A DNA stretch of 64,000 nucleotides from Mesocentrotus franciscanus (lineage: Eukaryota; Echinodermata; Echinoidea; Camarodonta; Strongylocentrotidae): contig CP137680.1 of the NCBI GenBank assembly GCA_037976565.1, positions 1,277,252-1,341,251 of the forward strand, in the 5' to 3' direction. Each line of letters opens with the position of its first letter. Positions within the stretch are counted from its first letter, which is position 1. Below are positions 37,062-49,551 of this stretch, piece by piece. The notes under the pieces are model-generated. The model was not told the DNA's origin and ran no database searches. It saw only the letters and a program-made list of their open reading frames with translations. A program made the position numbers and the translations under genes.

Positions 37062-38033
37062 TCAACACCCTATGGTGTCTTTCACCCTCTTCCGAATTCT
37101 CCCTAGCTGCGTCCCCATTGTGGTTAAACCCCGAAACACAGCACTGTTGTACTGCTAGTAGCATTGTCCGCGCACAACACTTCCTTGGGCTCCTCGAGTT
37201 CCCCAAACTATTTTTGACTCAAACCTTTTCGCAAACACCTATACATAAAATAATGTAAGTAATCTTTAAATAGAGTATTATATATTTAAAATTTCCCTTC
37301 CTTGGACATATCACAACCCTTGTACATATAATAATTGTTGTTTGAACTTGGGATAGACACATACGATTTTTGAAAGTGAAAATAAAGGGATGTGAAGATA
37401 TTTTTCTGAATATGTGATAAGAGCCAGGAATATGATCAGATTGCTGTACAACTGCTATGAGCAAAAGAAAATGGTTTAATGTTTATCGGAACCGATATAC
37501 TTTCACAATTACAAAACTCTACAACAGCAGAAATTATAATTCTATAAGTGAAATGGAATACTCCCGATGAAGTTTTTTGCAGGTTTAACAACATTACTAC
37601 TTAACAATAAGTGTAAGGGGAGATTCTCAATTAGACCACAACCAAAGCTTAGTTCCTTTTCTTTCAAACCACTAACATGGTACATCAGGATTTTGTAATA
37701 ACCACACAATACTCTTAAAAAAGCTGCCGGAAACTTTAACCAAACAAGTGGTTAAATTCAGCTTTACATCCTCCGTCTCAATAACTATAGTCTGCCCTGT
37801 TTGAAGCTACCATATTTTCGATCACGAAACGAAAGAATTGTTTTGAAGCAGGAAAACGCATTTCCAGAAGGCCAGTAAGTCTCATCCGGGAATCTAACCT
37901 GATAAAATATAAATTTGTAAGACCTTGATTATTTCGATAGAGATATAGAAGGAATATAGTCAATTATAGTCACATGACTTATTCGGCAATGCAAGGTTTG
38001 ACTATTCCCTGATGTCAGCTGAAATCGGCTTTT
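37062..38033. other. Spacer, nothing recognised
   Basis: AT-rich, no coding region recognised. An AACAATAAGTG word at 37602 is shared with 33700. Confidence 0.4.
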
Positions 38034-38443
38034 AGTCCGGCGCACACTACGCGATCTGACTACGATCTGATTTGCAAGAATTTGTGATAGCATTTTATAT
38101 GAACATTCAAACATGTTAAATCGTAATGGCTTAGGACCTGAACAGTAATATGATTAATAAAATCTAAATTTCAAGGGATTTCATGCTGCTTTGAAGGGGA
38201 AAGCTAAATCGGCTCAGAATCTTAGTGATGCCAGACCAGTAGTGCGATCGTCTAAGATTCGAAACCAATTTGGCTTTTATTCTGACTATAAGAGTAATAT
38301 GCACTAAATTCTGATTGTTAATATTATCATTATTTCAAACCTAAATCAGAAGGCTAATGTTTTTTTAGATTTCCATATCAAATATAACCACCCTTTCTAC
38401 GACGATCGGATCACATGAGGAAGGTGGTGTATGCGCCGGGCTT
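38034..38443. mobile_element. TIR element with CGATC words
   Basis: The left AGTCCGGCGCACACTACGC and right (reverse complement) AGCCCGGCGCATACACCAC form the ends. The interior has repeated GATCTGACT, GCGATCG and ATCGTCTAAGATTCG words in both orientations. It is about 410 bp and has no coding capacity. Confidence 0.55.
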
Positions 38444-41400
38444 TGCTGGTCATTAATACTTTCCCAAGTACGAATAGAGAACAAATATTTTAGTAAATAT
38501 TTAAATAAAACAAAAGGACTAGCTTATTTATTTTTGAGACAGAATGAAATAAGCAATAGGTATACAATCATATTTTGTTTTGTTGTTTTTATTCTACTGA
38601 AAATTGGCGCTATTCAGCACAGGAACGAAGAAAAATAAGGAAAGGATAGACAGAAAATTAGTATCCGACTCATGAAATGCACGACAAATGTCTTTAAACA
38701 TACTACAGAGGTAAAGTACAATTCTTCATAATTATAGAAGAAGATAAAGTTCCAATCTACGTAAAGTTACATTTTCTCTATTAACTCTAAAACCATAACC
38801 CTTGGAATGGATATACTGGCGGCTTCATCATAAAATTAAAAATGCAGCAATAGCATTTCTAATGAATTCAATGATGAATGAGGTGTCACGATCAAGGCTT
38901 ATAACGGCAGGTAATTTATTATTCCTATTCTCAGAAGATTATCGTTTCAACCTATTTGAAATCCGGAAACGGATCTGGAAATCCTATGAAATCTCATATG
39001 TTTACGATAGTACGTAATCATAAAGTTAAAAATATGCAAACTGGTATAAACCTGGCTTAATTGAGTGCGCTGATTTTTGGATCGTCAAAACCATATACAA
39101 GTTTATGCGTTTCTGTAACAAATCTTTACCATTACCATGTATTTTTTATGTTGTTGAGCAGAGGTCCCTTGTAAAGCAGGCTCTGAATGGAACTAACCAG
39201 CTTTTTTATAAAATTAAAATTGAAATTAAATGAAACAAAATTAATTAACAATCATTGAATGAAAATGAGAAAAAGGCGTCGTGAGGGAATTATTTTAGTT
39301 TATTTGTTCGGTTCCACCGTTATGTTGTTATGGGATAAAGAGCCAATCAGCCAAACAACAGATAGTCCACAAATCAGTTGGCTAATTTTAATAATCTAAT
39401 GGTGTCAGTCATTTCTAGGGCTAAAAATGAGCAATTATCTGTTCCATTTGGTTCAAATGTGATCATAATGTGATAAAATGTTACCCATATTTGATTGATT
39501 ACTTAGAGCAGTCAATAACTACCCTCACATTTGGAACTGTTTTACCCAGAATTTCTAAAAGCGTATTTTGATTACGATGATGATAGGCCGGCCTATTTTT
39601 TGAAGGTCAGTAATGAGCGTCATGACACCAATAATCTACAGAACGAATCTCCGCTGATCATTCATGTCATTGCTATAGGTTTTCATTTTCTCAGAAATCC
39701 GTTGTTGTTTTTTCATTTCCATCAGTATGACGATTTTCAGTTTGACTGGATCTTATTCCGCCAGTATCTCTTTACAGTAATGTTATTTGACTGTATATGC
39801 AATGAACTATGAATGGTTCGAAACAGATGACAAGAGAAAGGAAATGATGAGAAGAGAAGAGAGAAAAGGAGAGATGGATGCTGAAAGATATAGAGAGAGA
39901 AAGAAAGAAGAAGAATATGTCTAGTTCAATATAAGTATTGGCAAATGTTTAAGGGAACGAAAAAAGTGCTGGTATACTAAGAAAGAAAGGTCCTCTCTGT
40001 AGTTCATGACATACATTCTAAAAAATAAAGGGGAGAGGGTGAATACTATTTAATCCATTCTGATTCTTTACTAATTCATGAGATTTCGGCTTTAAAAACT
40101 GTTGTCATGATGTAGATTTCTTATTCACCTTTAAGCTGTCGATAATGGCTATTCAAAACATCTATTCAAAAGGTAAAAGGCGTTACTGTACAGATTTTCA
40201 TCTGGATCTTATTTTAGCGTAGTTAACCAATACTTGATAGTAGTCGCAAAATCAATGAACATTCTCCCAGTTTTAATATTCTTCAGTCTTGAATCTCTAT
40301 TCGCCAAATTGAACTAGAAGGTAATAGATTTTGATCAATTGAAGTTTGGATTTATGAAATAAATGTCAAACGCTCGGTTTTTTTTTCTTGTGGAAGGGAA
40401 GGGGGGCTAAATAGTTATGTTATAAGTACCTTGACAATCCTCGCAATCATAAGCATCAAATAATAGATATCGGTGATACTGATGTTTTCAAGGTGTCTTG
40501 ATGCTGTGGTTTTGACGAGAAATCGAAACAGGATTTCCTTTCCGTGTTAGACAGGTGCGCACTCGACCAAGACATACCTCACGTTTTTAGACATCATTTA
40601 TCAATCCGGAGGGTATAATAAAATATGTGAATAACAAACCATAGCAATCATGACGGAATGCTACAAACATCTGCCAATAACAACTAAATTACTGATATTA
40701 TTAGGTTTACCCTACTGTATTAAACTTTCGGTCATACCGGGTTACTGAAAATGCAAATTTATGATTTTTGCTGGTATAATTTGTTAATTCTTATTCTGCG
40801 GAGTAACCACTATACAGAAAACAGATTGAAAAAAACGAGTTTCCTGATAAAGCTTCAGGCTATCACTGTCCTTATCCGTCGCATCTTGGTGGTGATGTTG
40901 CTTATGATAAGCGGGTATATTTCCAAAACCTACAGTCAATGAAATGTTAATGCATTAGAACAGATCTGCACACATGCAGGTGTAACCTAGAAATTAATTT
41001 CAATTCTAATTCAAGAATTTATTAGACTGTCACAAAACAATCTGAATTTTCCAAATGGAATTGCAAAATATCCCATAAATGACTCCGGAGGAATCATAAT
41101 AGGCCGTACCATTCATGGTTAAAGAATGTCACGTTGGAAATTGTTATCGTATATTTTTGATTTATTGGTATTGCTCTTTTTTGGGGGTATCTTTGATTGT
41201 GAATAGAGAGAATGAATTTCTCTCAAGATCAAAATAAATTCAAATAGATTGTTCAAAACTACAACAATGTATTTCAAACTAATTTGAATCATTAAATAAT
41301 TATAAACAAAATGGAAAGTTGACATTCGGAGTCCTCGTAAGCCTATGAATATTTATGATAACTGTCTTATCTCTGAATTGTATGCTCAATAATGACATGA

Positions 41401-41857
41401 CTTGAATATACTAACGTGTCGCCATTTTTTCTCTTCATTCTGATATACAGGTTCTTCTGTCGAACTGGACTCTCCTAAAGTTGATCATCAAATGTTGGAG
41501 ACATAATAGACTGTTGGCCATCCTTTACTCTCAAAAGCTACAGGAAGATGACCTAATCTTTCTTGTGAAATTTGGAAGTGGGCCTCACGGAAAATATATC
41601 GAGAGTGCCAGCACATAGAAATCCAGTCGCAAAGAACAGCCGCGTCAAGGACATATCGAGAGTGGAAAACAAAAAATTCAGCACCATCAATTTACGGCTT
41701 CAACGATTATCAGTTCTTTTCTTATTCCACACTGAAAGACGTGATCATCGGGCAGATGTTGAATTTGTGGTAAGAACAACGATTGACCTTCTTTATGACA
41801 TGCATCAATGATATCGTATTCTGGCCATAATCTTAAGGAATCATCTGTACAGCGCCC
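38444..41857. other. Spacer and receptor 1 upstream region
   Basis: AT-rich, no gene recognised. GA-rich DNA lies at 39827-39918. A pyrimidine-rich stretch ending in ATACAG at about 41450 is a plausible splice acceptor for a 5' untranslated exon leading into receptor 1. An in-frame stop (41834-41836) precedes the receptor ATG, so the frame does not extend upstream. Confidence 0.4.
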
Positions 41858-43105
41858 ATGATGGAGACAACCCAAACACCTATATACGTAACTGAGATAA
41901 TCAGTGAGACGTCGATAAGTGTGATTTTCAAGGAGATCACTGACAATCGAACCAATCTGACAATAGGACAATTAACATGGGGATCAGAGAAAATCTTCTG
42001 GCCCCAGGTTTCAGTCATGATCATCGTTTTAATCTTCGGTGTTTTAGCCAATCTGTCCATCATCTGGATCGTGCTCAAGAACAAACGTTTACGTTCGACG
42101 CCGAATATCATCGTAGTGAACCTGACGGTTGGTGATCTCCTGTGCTTGTTGGTCAATCTACCTTTCATCATTGACTTTCATGTCCGACAAGAACGGCATT
42201 GGGTTTTCGGTCAATTCATGTGCAAGTTTGTCCACAGTAGTATTGCGACCAGTGGATGTATCACCGTGTATTCTCTGATGGCACTAGCGATTGAGCGCTA
42301 TCTTGCCATTGCCTGGCCTTGGCGTAACCGTGGCAGTAGCCGATGCGTCAGGCTTTCCCGTAGCTGTTTCTGCGGACCAACATGGCAAATTGTCTTCTTG
42401 ATATGGCTCGGAGCATTCTCTGTGGGAGCTCCCATTTGGTTTACAGCTGAAGTCTTGCACTTTGATTTTCTCAACTACAGTGTCTGTATGCCATTGGACC
42501 TCGGACATCCTTTCGCTCAGGGCTACGAATTGTTTCGATTATTGATAGCATACGTTATCCCGCTGGCCGTCATCATCATAGCTCATAGCCTCACAGCTCT
42601 TGCCCTCCTCAAAAGCGTCAGAGGCACCGTGACAGGGGCAACCGAACAGGTGTGTGCTAGTAACCGCTCAACACCTCGTGTACGCTCTCGGGTCAAGCTC
42701 GCAATTGTCATCAGCATACTTTCAGTGATGTTCTTCATCGCATGGCTCCCATACTACATATATAGCATGTGGGTAGAGTTTCATTACACACAGACGGTTT
42801 TTATTGGAAATGCCATGAAGCATTTTGTCGCATGGAAAGACCTTCCAATATACGTCCTCAGCTGTCTAAATCCTATCATGCTTTACATCCTGAGTACTCG
42901 TTTCCGAGAGCAACTTTTTCAGGATTTGTTTTGCTGCTGCGCGAAGCAGAATTTCGACTGGAAACCCGCGGAAACATTCAGTTCTTTGAAGAGTTCTTTC
43001 TTGACGGCGAGTACCTTCCGAGGTCGTTCAACCGTAGGGAGAAGATCATCACCCAGCAGACATGATCGAATGCTTGCCACAGCAAACGAACTTACCAAGT
43101 TCTAG
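41858..43105 (+). CDS. Rhodopsin-class peptide GPCR, bombesin/endothelin-receptor-like (receptor 1)
   Basis: A complete 415-residue seven-helix receptor in one uninterrupted frame, predicted to sit in the plasma membrane and couple a peptide signal to G proteins. The N-terminus (1-48) has NRT and NLT glycosylation sites at 30 and 33. Helix 1 spans about 49-75, helix 2 about 83-105 with Asp93, and helix 3 starts at Cys122 and ends in ERY (146-148). Trp183 is in helix 4, Cys210 in loop 2 can pair with Cys122, Pro235 is in helix 5, and Trp296/Pro298 are in helix 6. Helix 7 ends NPIMLY (338-343), followed by Cys359-361 as likely palmitoylation sites. The helix 7 end resembles that of bombesin and endothelin receptors (NPxALY). 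The usual CWxP is AWLP, and the helix 1 GN is AN. An in-frame stop at 41834 supports this start. The ligand is unknown. The paralogue is at 56991. Confidence 0.93.
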   Translation: MMETTQTPIYVTEIISETSISVIFKEITDNRTNLTIGQLTWGSEKIFWPQVSVMIIVLIFGVLANLSIIWIVLKNKRLRSTPNIIVVNLTVGDLLCLLVNLPFIIDFHVRQERHWVFGQFMCKFVHSSIATSGCITVYSLMALAIERYLAIAWPWRNRGSSRCVRLSRSCFCGPTWQIVFLIWLGAFSVGAPIWFTAEVLHFDFLNYSVCMPLDLGHPFAQGYELFRLLIAYVIPLAVIIIAHSLTALALLKSVRGTVTGATEQVCASNRSTPRVRSRVKLAIVISILSVMFFIAWLPYYIYSMWVEFHYTQTVFIGNAMKHFVAWKDLPIYVLSCLNPIMLYILSTRFREQLFQDLFCCCAKQNFDWKPAETFSSLKSSFLTASTFRGRSTVGRRSSPSRHDRMLATANELTKF

Positions 43106-43787
43106 AAGAACAGTTTCTCATCTACTTGGGCATATTGGGACGTTGCATTCTGTTTGTATAGGTCATTTAAAAAAAAAATCAAATTTCACAAACAGGAAGC
43201 ATTGAAGTGTGGAAGAATATCATCAGACGATTCAGACCTGTCAAACTGATAAAAAGAAAATGGATAAACCAGCCCTCATTTATCTATTGTGGCAATAATT
43301 CCAAATTTGTCATATTTATCTTCAACTCTCGAAGCCAGTAGTATATCCTTCTTTTTGTTACGGATGCGATGTATAAACATAAATACGCCATCATTGCTCA
43401 TCTTTTCCAGTAGTAGATATTATTTCATGAGTTTTTTTTCTGGGGCTGTCATATTATCAAGCAAACTGCTTCTAATGACAGTCCTTCTTCCGCAAATATT
43501 TTAATACTATTTTATAATGTTTGAGGAAATTTAGTATCTATGACAGTTTATCATTTCGTTTTTGAAAATAACAATTTTTTATATACATATATTTGCTTAT
43601 TTATGATTCATTGTCGGAAAAATACTTATTGTACTTCATATCATTATTATCGAAAAACTGTGTACTTACATGAATGCAGAAGAAAATCAAATCAAATCAA
43701 ATCAAATTTGTTAGCTTTATAATGACCAATCTAAGGAATGTTGAACACTGGTAGGAGGAAGGCTGAGATGTTAGCCACTTCTAATAC
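43106..43787. other. Receptor 1 downstream region
   Basis: No further coding region. An AAATC pentanucleotide repeat lies at 43683-43707. No perfect AATAAA signal is evident close to the stop. Confidence 0.4.
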
Positions 43788-44081
43788 TCCAGTCATACTG
43801 ACGAGACAGACGGTACATCAAAACCTGACCGAACAAATTGAACCCCCCCCCCAATGAACAAAAAACTTGGCCAGGATGTGATGCCCTTGAATCTTTTCCG
43901 AATACTTTCCAACCACTTCCCGACAAAGAAAAGACATGCTGTAGGACAAGAATCTTTCAAGACCGTTCAAATGATCAGACCCTGACAAGTTGACTCAAAC
44001 TGCCCAATAGACACACCCCAAACTGAACAGATTTTGTTGAGTATCGGTTTGTCGTCGGTTTGGTGGTGTATTGAGACTGGC
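43788..44081. mobile_element. CCGAC-word TIR element, larger diverged copy
   Basis: The left CCAGTCATACTGACGAG and right (reverse complement) CCAGTCTCAATACACC are weakly matching ends. GACCGAAC words are near the left and CGGTTTGTCGTCGG words near the right, as in the 11214 family. It contains a C homopolymer at about 43843. Borders are approximate. Confidence 0.4.
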
Positions 44082-44188
44082 GTTAACGGAAATTGTCAAC
44101 AACATGCATTTTAAATATATCAATGATATGAAATACAATGGATGTAACAGGTGTGTTCTGCAAACCAAAATTGGATAGTCTCATTTCT

Positions 44189-44849
44189 ATAGCCATGTTC
44201 AGACGGGGGCTTCCTAGTCGGCGTAAGTTAATCCCTGCAGCAGTAAATATCCCATAAATATCCATAAATATTTGACTTACACCATTAGTTTTCCATACCC
44301 TCTTACTCGGACCAACTTGCCACGATTAAGTTAACACGACCTTCCACCGACCCAGCCTAACTCAGCGTTTCAGCGTTACTTCCGAAGTCAGGGGCGGATC
44401 CAGGATTTTCCACAAGGGGGGAGGCGTGAAATGTACGAAATTGCGAGCGCGAAGCCTTTACGGTATGCTCTATGGTACATTCTGAGGCATTTCTGAATGA
44501 GTAAACTGAACATTTATGTGATTTTTTTTTACGGTAAAAGGGGGAGCGTGCTTCCGAACGCCCCCTCGGGATCCGCCCCTGGAAGCCGTGACGCCAGCAC
44601 AAGTCGACCTCAACCCACCTTCCGCATCTAAACCGCGCATCCACACGGTCAACTTACGCTACCCTCTAGTCGTGTTAGCCCGTTACCCCTGGATAAATCC
44701 AGGAATAAATCGGTCGGCGTAAAGGTCGGCGTAGCTAACACGACTATCGTTCAGACGATCACTACGCCGACCTCACCATATATACGCCGGCTAGCTCTAA
44801 ACACGACCTTTACGCCGACTAAAATTGCCATCGTGTGAACACGGCTTAT
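44189..44849. mobile_element. TIR element with GTCGGCGTAA words, itself interrupted
   Basis: The left ATAGCCATGTTCAGACGG and right (reverse complement) ATAAGCCGTGTTCACACG form the ends, both followed further in by AGTCGGCGTAA. The interior repeats GTCGGCGTA, ACGCCGAC and TAACACGAC words in both orientations, with spacing often 10-11 bp (about 44710-44815). A second element (44389-44581) is inserted within it. No coding capacity. Confidence 0.65.
44389..44581. mobile_element. Nested hAT-like miniature element
   Basis: The ends CAGGGGCGGATCCAGGATTT and, reversed, CAGGGGCGGATCCCGAGGGG define 193 bp. CAGGGGCGGATCC is a terminus seen in many non-autonomous hAT-like elements. The expected 8-bp target duplication is not clear (only GAAG is shared on both sides). 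It lies inside the 44189-44849 element, so it is the younger of the two. Confidence 0.65.
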
Positions 44850-45090
44850 GTCGTGAACACGTCAAACGTCTGTATTGGAAGTGATTTGAAATCATACCAT
44901 TATTTAAATTGAGCACATTATTCATCAGTTATGTTCATATGAACATGAATTACTTTTACAAAGCTCCTAAAAATTCAAGTCATTTAACATTCCTCATCAG
45001 TGGGTGTTTCCTTCATATACGAAAATATTATGTTTAATGTCTAGGTCATGTGAATTGTTGGACAAGTAGAGTTGTCCAGTGTAATAGTAT

Positions 45091-45198
45091 GGACTTTTAG
45101 ATTTGCACGACGAGAACGTGGACTGAGCACGTTGACATCCTTTTAAGGCAATGTGACTTCCTTTAGTCCACGTTCTCGTCGTGCAAATCTAAAAGTCC
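45091..45198. repeat. Perfect 34-bp inverted repeat (hairpin)
   Basis: 45091-45124 is inverted exactly at 45165-45198, around a 40-base loop. The arm starts GGACTTTTAG and holds GACGAGAACGTGG. No mismatches means recent origin or active maintenance. It could be a tiny hairpin element or a structured RNA source. Confidence 0.9.
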
Positions 45199-46119
45199 CT
45201 AACAACTGAATGAGGACATAGACAATCTTTATATCACGACTGCCAAAACAATGGTGCATATACATTCAGTCCATTAACATTTCCTATTTGTGAAAACATA
45301 CAGAAAGTGTACTAATGTAAGTAAAATAACTATTGAAAAAAATTTGTTCGGATACAAAGCATGACAAATCATTGTATTTGCTGATTTTTTTAATGAGCGT
45401 TTTTGAAGGTTTAAACGAAACTAGAGAAGACAAATAATTATATGGAAATTGGTATACCATCACATCAGTGATCATCGTGGTTGTTCTTATAGTATTCTTC
45501 AATTGTGTTTTAAGTTGATGTTTGTTTGGATAAAAATTGTACTTCAATCAAGTGACTTGTGAAAGATGAATGTGGCTACGATCTAACTATCAATTTGGGT
45601 AGAAACGAAACAAATGTAAACCGATATATTTATCTTCATAGTTCACTATACTTGGTGAATCTTGAATGTTAGTTTTAGGTCTTGATGATAGGTGCTTTTG
45701 TATAAATATTAAATGGCGATTGTCATGAAAATAAAAAGTGGTACGAAACAGAATAGAGTAGTAATAATTGCCTTCTTATGTAAATATTCTATGTGCACCA
45801 TAAGCTCTTTATTGAAGTGATGTTCATATTGTATATATGACAGATAATTTATAAAACATATTATATTATAATCGTTTATCTTTTTCATGGACTAAGAATC
45901 TATAGCATTGCAGTTTTTATCGCGTTGATAAATCTTTATTCGCTTTATGAACCATTCAGAAGCTAGTGAGTGATTGTATATTTTGTCTGTGTTGAATTCA
46001 TATTCTGAGTCTTTAATTGTATTACCAAGAGTGTGACACTCTATCCAGTTGTGTGGTCAATAAACAAAAAAATATCTTAAATACGTCGCAGCTTACAGTT
46101 TGATATTTTTGTCAAGTGT
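45199..46119. other. Spacer, nothing recognised
   Basis: AT-rich. CAATAAACAAAAAAA at about 46058-46073 resembles a polyadenylation or retroelement end. Confidence 0.4.
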
Positions 46120-46400
46120 TTAGAGAGGGTGTGAACGGAGAGGGATGGAGAGGGTCAGAGGGAAAGAGAGAGATAAGCAGGAGGAGGATGCAAAAGAAGT
46201 AGAGCGATAGGCATGATCGAGAGAGGGAAAGAAGGAGGGATAAATAGAAAGAGAGAGAGGTTATAGAGAGAAGAGTGAAAAGATGGAATAGAGCGATATT
46301 CATGATAGAGAGGGGCGGGATAAAGGGGGAAGGAGAAAGAGATAGAAAGAGAGAGAGAAAATGCATGTAGTCGGAGAGGGAGAGGGAAATAAAAAGAGCG
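46120..46400. repeat. GA-rich degenerate microsatellite
   Basis: Purine tracts of GAGA and GGAAAG. The long minus-strand Ser/Leu frame over it is a by-product. Confidence 0.9.
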
Positions 46401-47833
46401 TTTATTTGAATATTCTTTTTGTATTTCATTTTTAGATCCTTTGTGTGTGATCTGTCTATCAAAAAATAAATCAAAGTAACTATTACCTTCTTTTCTGGTG
46501 AGACATAAACTGTTATCTAAACAAAAACCACAAAAACTTATTCAGTCAGAGATAATGATTACAGTATTTGTAGCCTTCTGTTTGTCAGTTTGTTCTGCTG
46601 ACCATCCTTTCCCATACAACTTAATTTTCAACAACAAAAAACACACACGTGTGTACAGTTTAGGGGACAAATATAGTGCTTAATGCAGTAGCTTGTTCCT
46701 TGGGTGTTATTTCAAAAGAAAAACCTTCCATCACTTTCGACGTAAGTCGGTCTACAAATTAGTAATTTTACTACAATTTGGCGAGACACCCTACAGCATG
46801 TCAAAATATGAAAACTTCATTACGAGCTTGATATTTAAGTGAAGTATAAAAAAGACTAGGTAAATTTTGGACCCTTCGTAAGTCCATATAAACATTAAAT
46901 GATAGAATGGGACGAAGAGGTGGTGTAAATGTTCAGATAATGTAGTATGCTGGGCACAGAAATAGCTCAAAAGACGTCACTCTCCACAATGCATTCAATT
47001 AAAAAAAGCTAACTTACACTCACACCCACGCCTACACCCACCACCCCCTCCCACACACCAAAAACTGAAGACCAAAATGAAAACAAACTCCAGAACTATA
47101 CTGAGTGACTTTGCACGGAACGGTATTACAATGGGAAATAGGTTAAGAAAAATGGTTCGCCTTGTTGTATTCATTAATCACCTGTTTCACGCTAAGGGCT
47201 AGAAACACTCGTGCAATTTGGTGTCAACGTTTAATGTAATTTTTTTATAAATTCAAGAAATTTTAAATAGTTACCAAAAACGCTTTCAAAAATATTTATA
47301 CACGGCTGGTAAGCAACTCCATTTATGTTTTGGTTTTGCTGGTCAAGGTGACGCAACAATAAGCTTTTTTACATTGTTGTCAAGGATTTGGCGCCTCTAG
47401 ACAAGGCGCGCTTTTGTGCGCGTTTCCGAATGCGCTCGATTGTGAGAGCGCGTACGTATACGTGCACGTAGAAATTGTGTCATTCTCTCGTGGCTTTTGG
47501 TAGAGGCAAGACCTGTTGATCCGAAAGGGGGTCACGGAGTGGCCTCGGGGGGGGGGAGGGGGAGGGGGTGTCTAAATACGCGCATCGCGTATAATTTGCG
47601 TTGTGACATGTGTAATTGCAATTGGTGCATGCTATATGAATAAAATCACTGTTTGAAATATAGGTCGCCGACCTGGACGGATTTATCAATTTGGGCCTTC
47701 ATCACACTTACATAATTATAATAACAAGAAATTATATTACCATTCGTAAGACAAGTAATTCCAGGAGCCTCGCTCGATTTAACATGCGGGGAGGTATACC
47801 TGGAGGGAAGTGATGTAGCCCGGTTGGGAACAG
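46401..47833. other. Spacer; C-rich and G-rich tracts
   Basis: A CACACCC-type C-rich stretch lies at 47014-47062 and a G-run at 47549-47572. An alternating GCGC/GTGCGCG patch is near 47405-47470. No coding domain recognised. Confidence 0.4.
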
Positions 47834-48334
47834 TCTTTTGCTGGAATCGTTGATGAGAGCTGGGAATGGGTGGTGCATCCGGGTTACTTAGAATTTTTAC
47901 CGTTTGATCAGGCGGTATTCCTGATGGCTAAACGCTTGGACATCAGGTTATGTATGGGGTGCAAATTTTCTCATTTTCCAGCATTGATTCCAGCACTAGT
48001 TCTGTAATCGGGTTGGATACTCAAATTTGTGTGTAATGCACTTTTGCTGGAATTGTTGATGAGAGCTGGGAATGGGTGGTGCATCCGGGTTACATACAAA
48101 TCTTCCCCGCCTGATCGGGCATTCCTGACGGCTAGCAAGGGGTGCTCGTGTCAATGCAGAGGGGACATTCGTTTACGAGAAGGGGTTTCTAGCCGTGGAT
48201 TAACCCTTCTCTGGCTACACGATAGGATTTCACATATTTTGATTTTAAGGTTTATGTATGGGGTGCAGATTACAGCTTAGATTCCAGCACTAGTTCTGTA
48301 ATTGGGTTGGATACTCAAATATGTGTGTAATGCA
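47834..48334. repeat. Two-unit tandem repeat (about 207 and 294 bp)
   Basis: The units start CTTTTGCTGGAAT at 47834 and 48041. They share GTTGATGAGAGCTGGGAATG and GTGGTGCATCCGGGTTAC at the start, and a GGTTGGATACTCAAAT block at the end. The second unit carries about 87 extra bases. The open frame at 48029-48280 is inside the repeat and is not convincing. Confidence 0.8.
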
Positions 48335-49520
48335 ATTATAATAATTGGCGTGAATTCATGTACCGCCATGGTAAAATGATACATGTACAAATGACATAAT
48401 CCAATGTTAAATAAAAGCCACGAAAAATGCATAATTCGAACGGTTTGTCGTTTCCTCATTTATCAGCCGTGAATAAAGCAATGTTATTTACGTCAATCAT
48501 TACACAAAACAATGTACATTGGAATGACGATTTTTGTTGTTGAAAAGTAGGCCTACAGCTTAGTGTCGGTCTCGTTTGTTATAAGTCAACTAGGCTGTAT
48601 CTTTAAAAATTGGGTTTGAGTCTGTGTTAGAATTGCATAACGTTTTTTGTAACGGTATATTGCTTTGGATTGACCGATATTCAAAATCACAGCTCAACAT
48701 ACATGATCATGTTTCATAGAGAAGAAAGTGTAACGTTACCTTTTCTTTCTTTTTTCAGCAATATTTCTACAATTCAAAATGTATTCGGATTTTGTTCATA
48801 CTTACTAATTAAAAGATTTTCTTGAAGACCACAAAGCTTGCCTGAGGATAGCCCGTCATAGCAACGAATCAGATATGCAAGATCGATTCTATCCATACAA
48901 ATGCTATTCATATTAAACAGGTGAATTAAATATGTGACATCAAGGGCGCTTGAAAGAAATGACCATCAACACAACGAAAAATGTTAATACATCACCCCAT
49001 CGGTATTGCAGTTGTGTTACTTTACGAATTATGGCAGATTATTTTGGAATTTAAATTAATTGTTCAAACTTTCATAAAATTTGCCTAAGAATGAGGCTGC
49101 ATTAAGGTCTTGTGTTGGCATACATGGTATAGGGGAATAGCTTGAAAACAAACGTGTCTCTATGTTTTATGTTTTTCGGATTTTCGCGCTTGATTCGAAA
49201 CCGATATCGATGCCATCTGTATTTTGAACCGTTGCTTTCTGTACGTTTGTTGGAATTACTAACATTGGTTTAAATGTTACTTTTGTCAATGAGTTCGCAG
49301 GACCAGTATTAATGAAGGTCCTTTCGCGTGATTTCTTTTGGTGGTGACTTTCTGTCCAGTCCATTCTCCATGGTGTTTCAAATACTCCATTATGTGTGAT
49401 ATAACATGCATTAGGCAAGTATTTGACCGCTTTTAAACAAAAAATCCGAAAAGTATTCATCCCATAATTATCGATTACCATATTGAGATTCGTAACAAAT
49501 TGTTTTAAATTCTGTGTATT
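48335..49520. other. Spacer with one unassigned minus-strand frame
   Basis: A minus-strand frame at 49167-49481 (104 codons) contains segments such as ESHHQKKSRERTFINTGP and KPMLVIPTNVQKATVQ, which look less random than its neighbours, but no family was recognised and no flanking exons were found. Otherwise nothing. Confidence 0.3.
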
Positions 49521-49551
49521 CGAGCGTTGATATTTCTCTGGTTACTTTATT

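Noticed and set aside
36059..37206. Arg/Pro-rich frames on both strands
   Set aside because: Most lie in ACGGT-word repeats of the TIR elements and the rest in their flanks; no domain seen.
41833..42508. Minus-strand frames across receptor 1 (and 57119-57310 and 58016-58327 across receptor 2)
   Set aside because: Antisense shadows of the receptor coding sequences.
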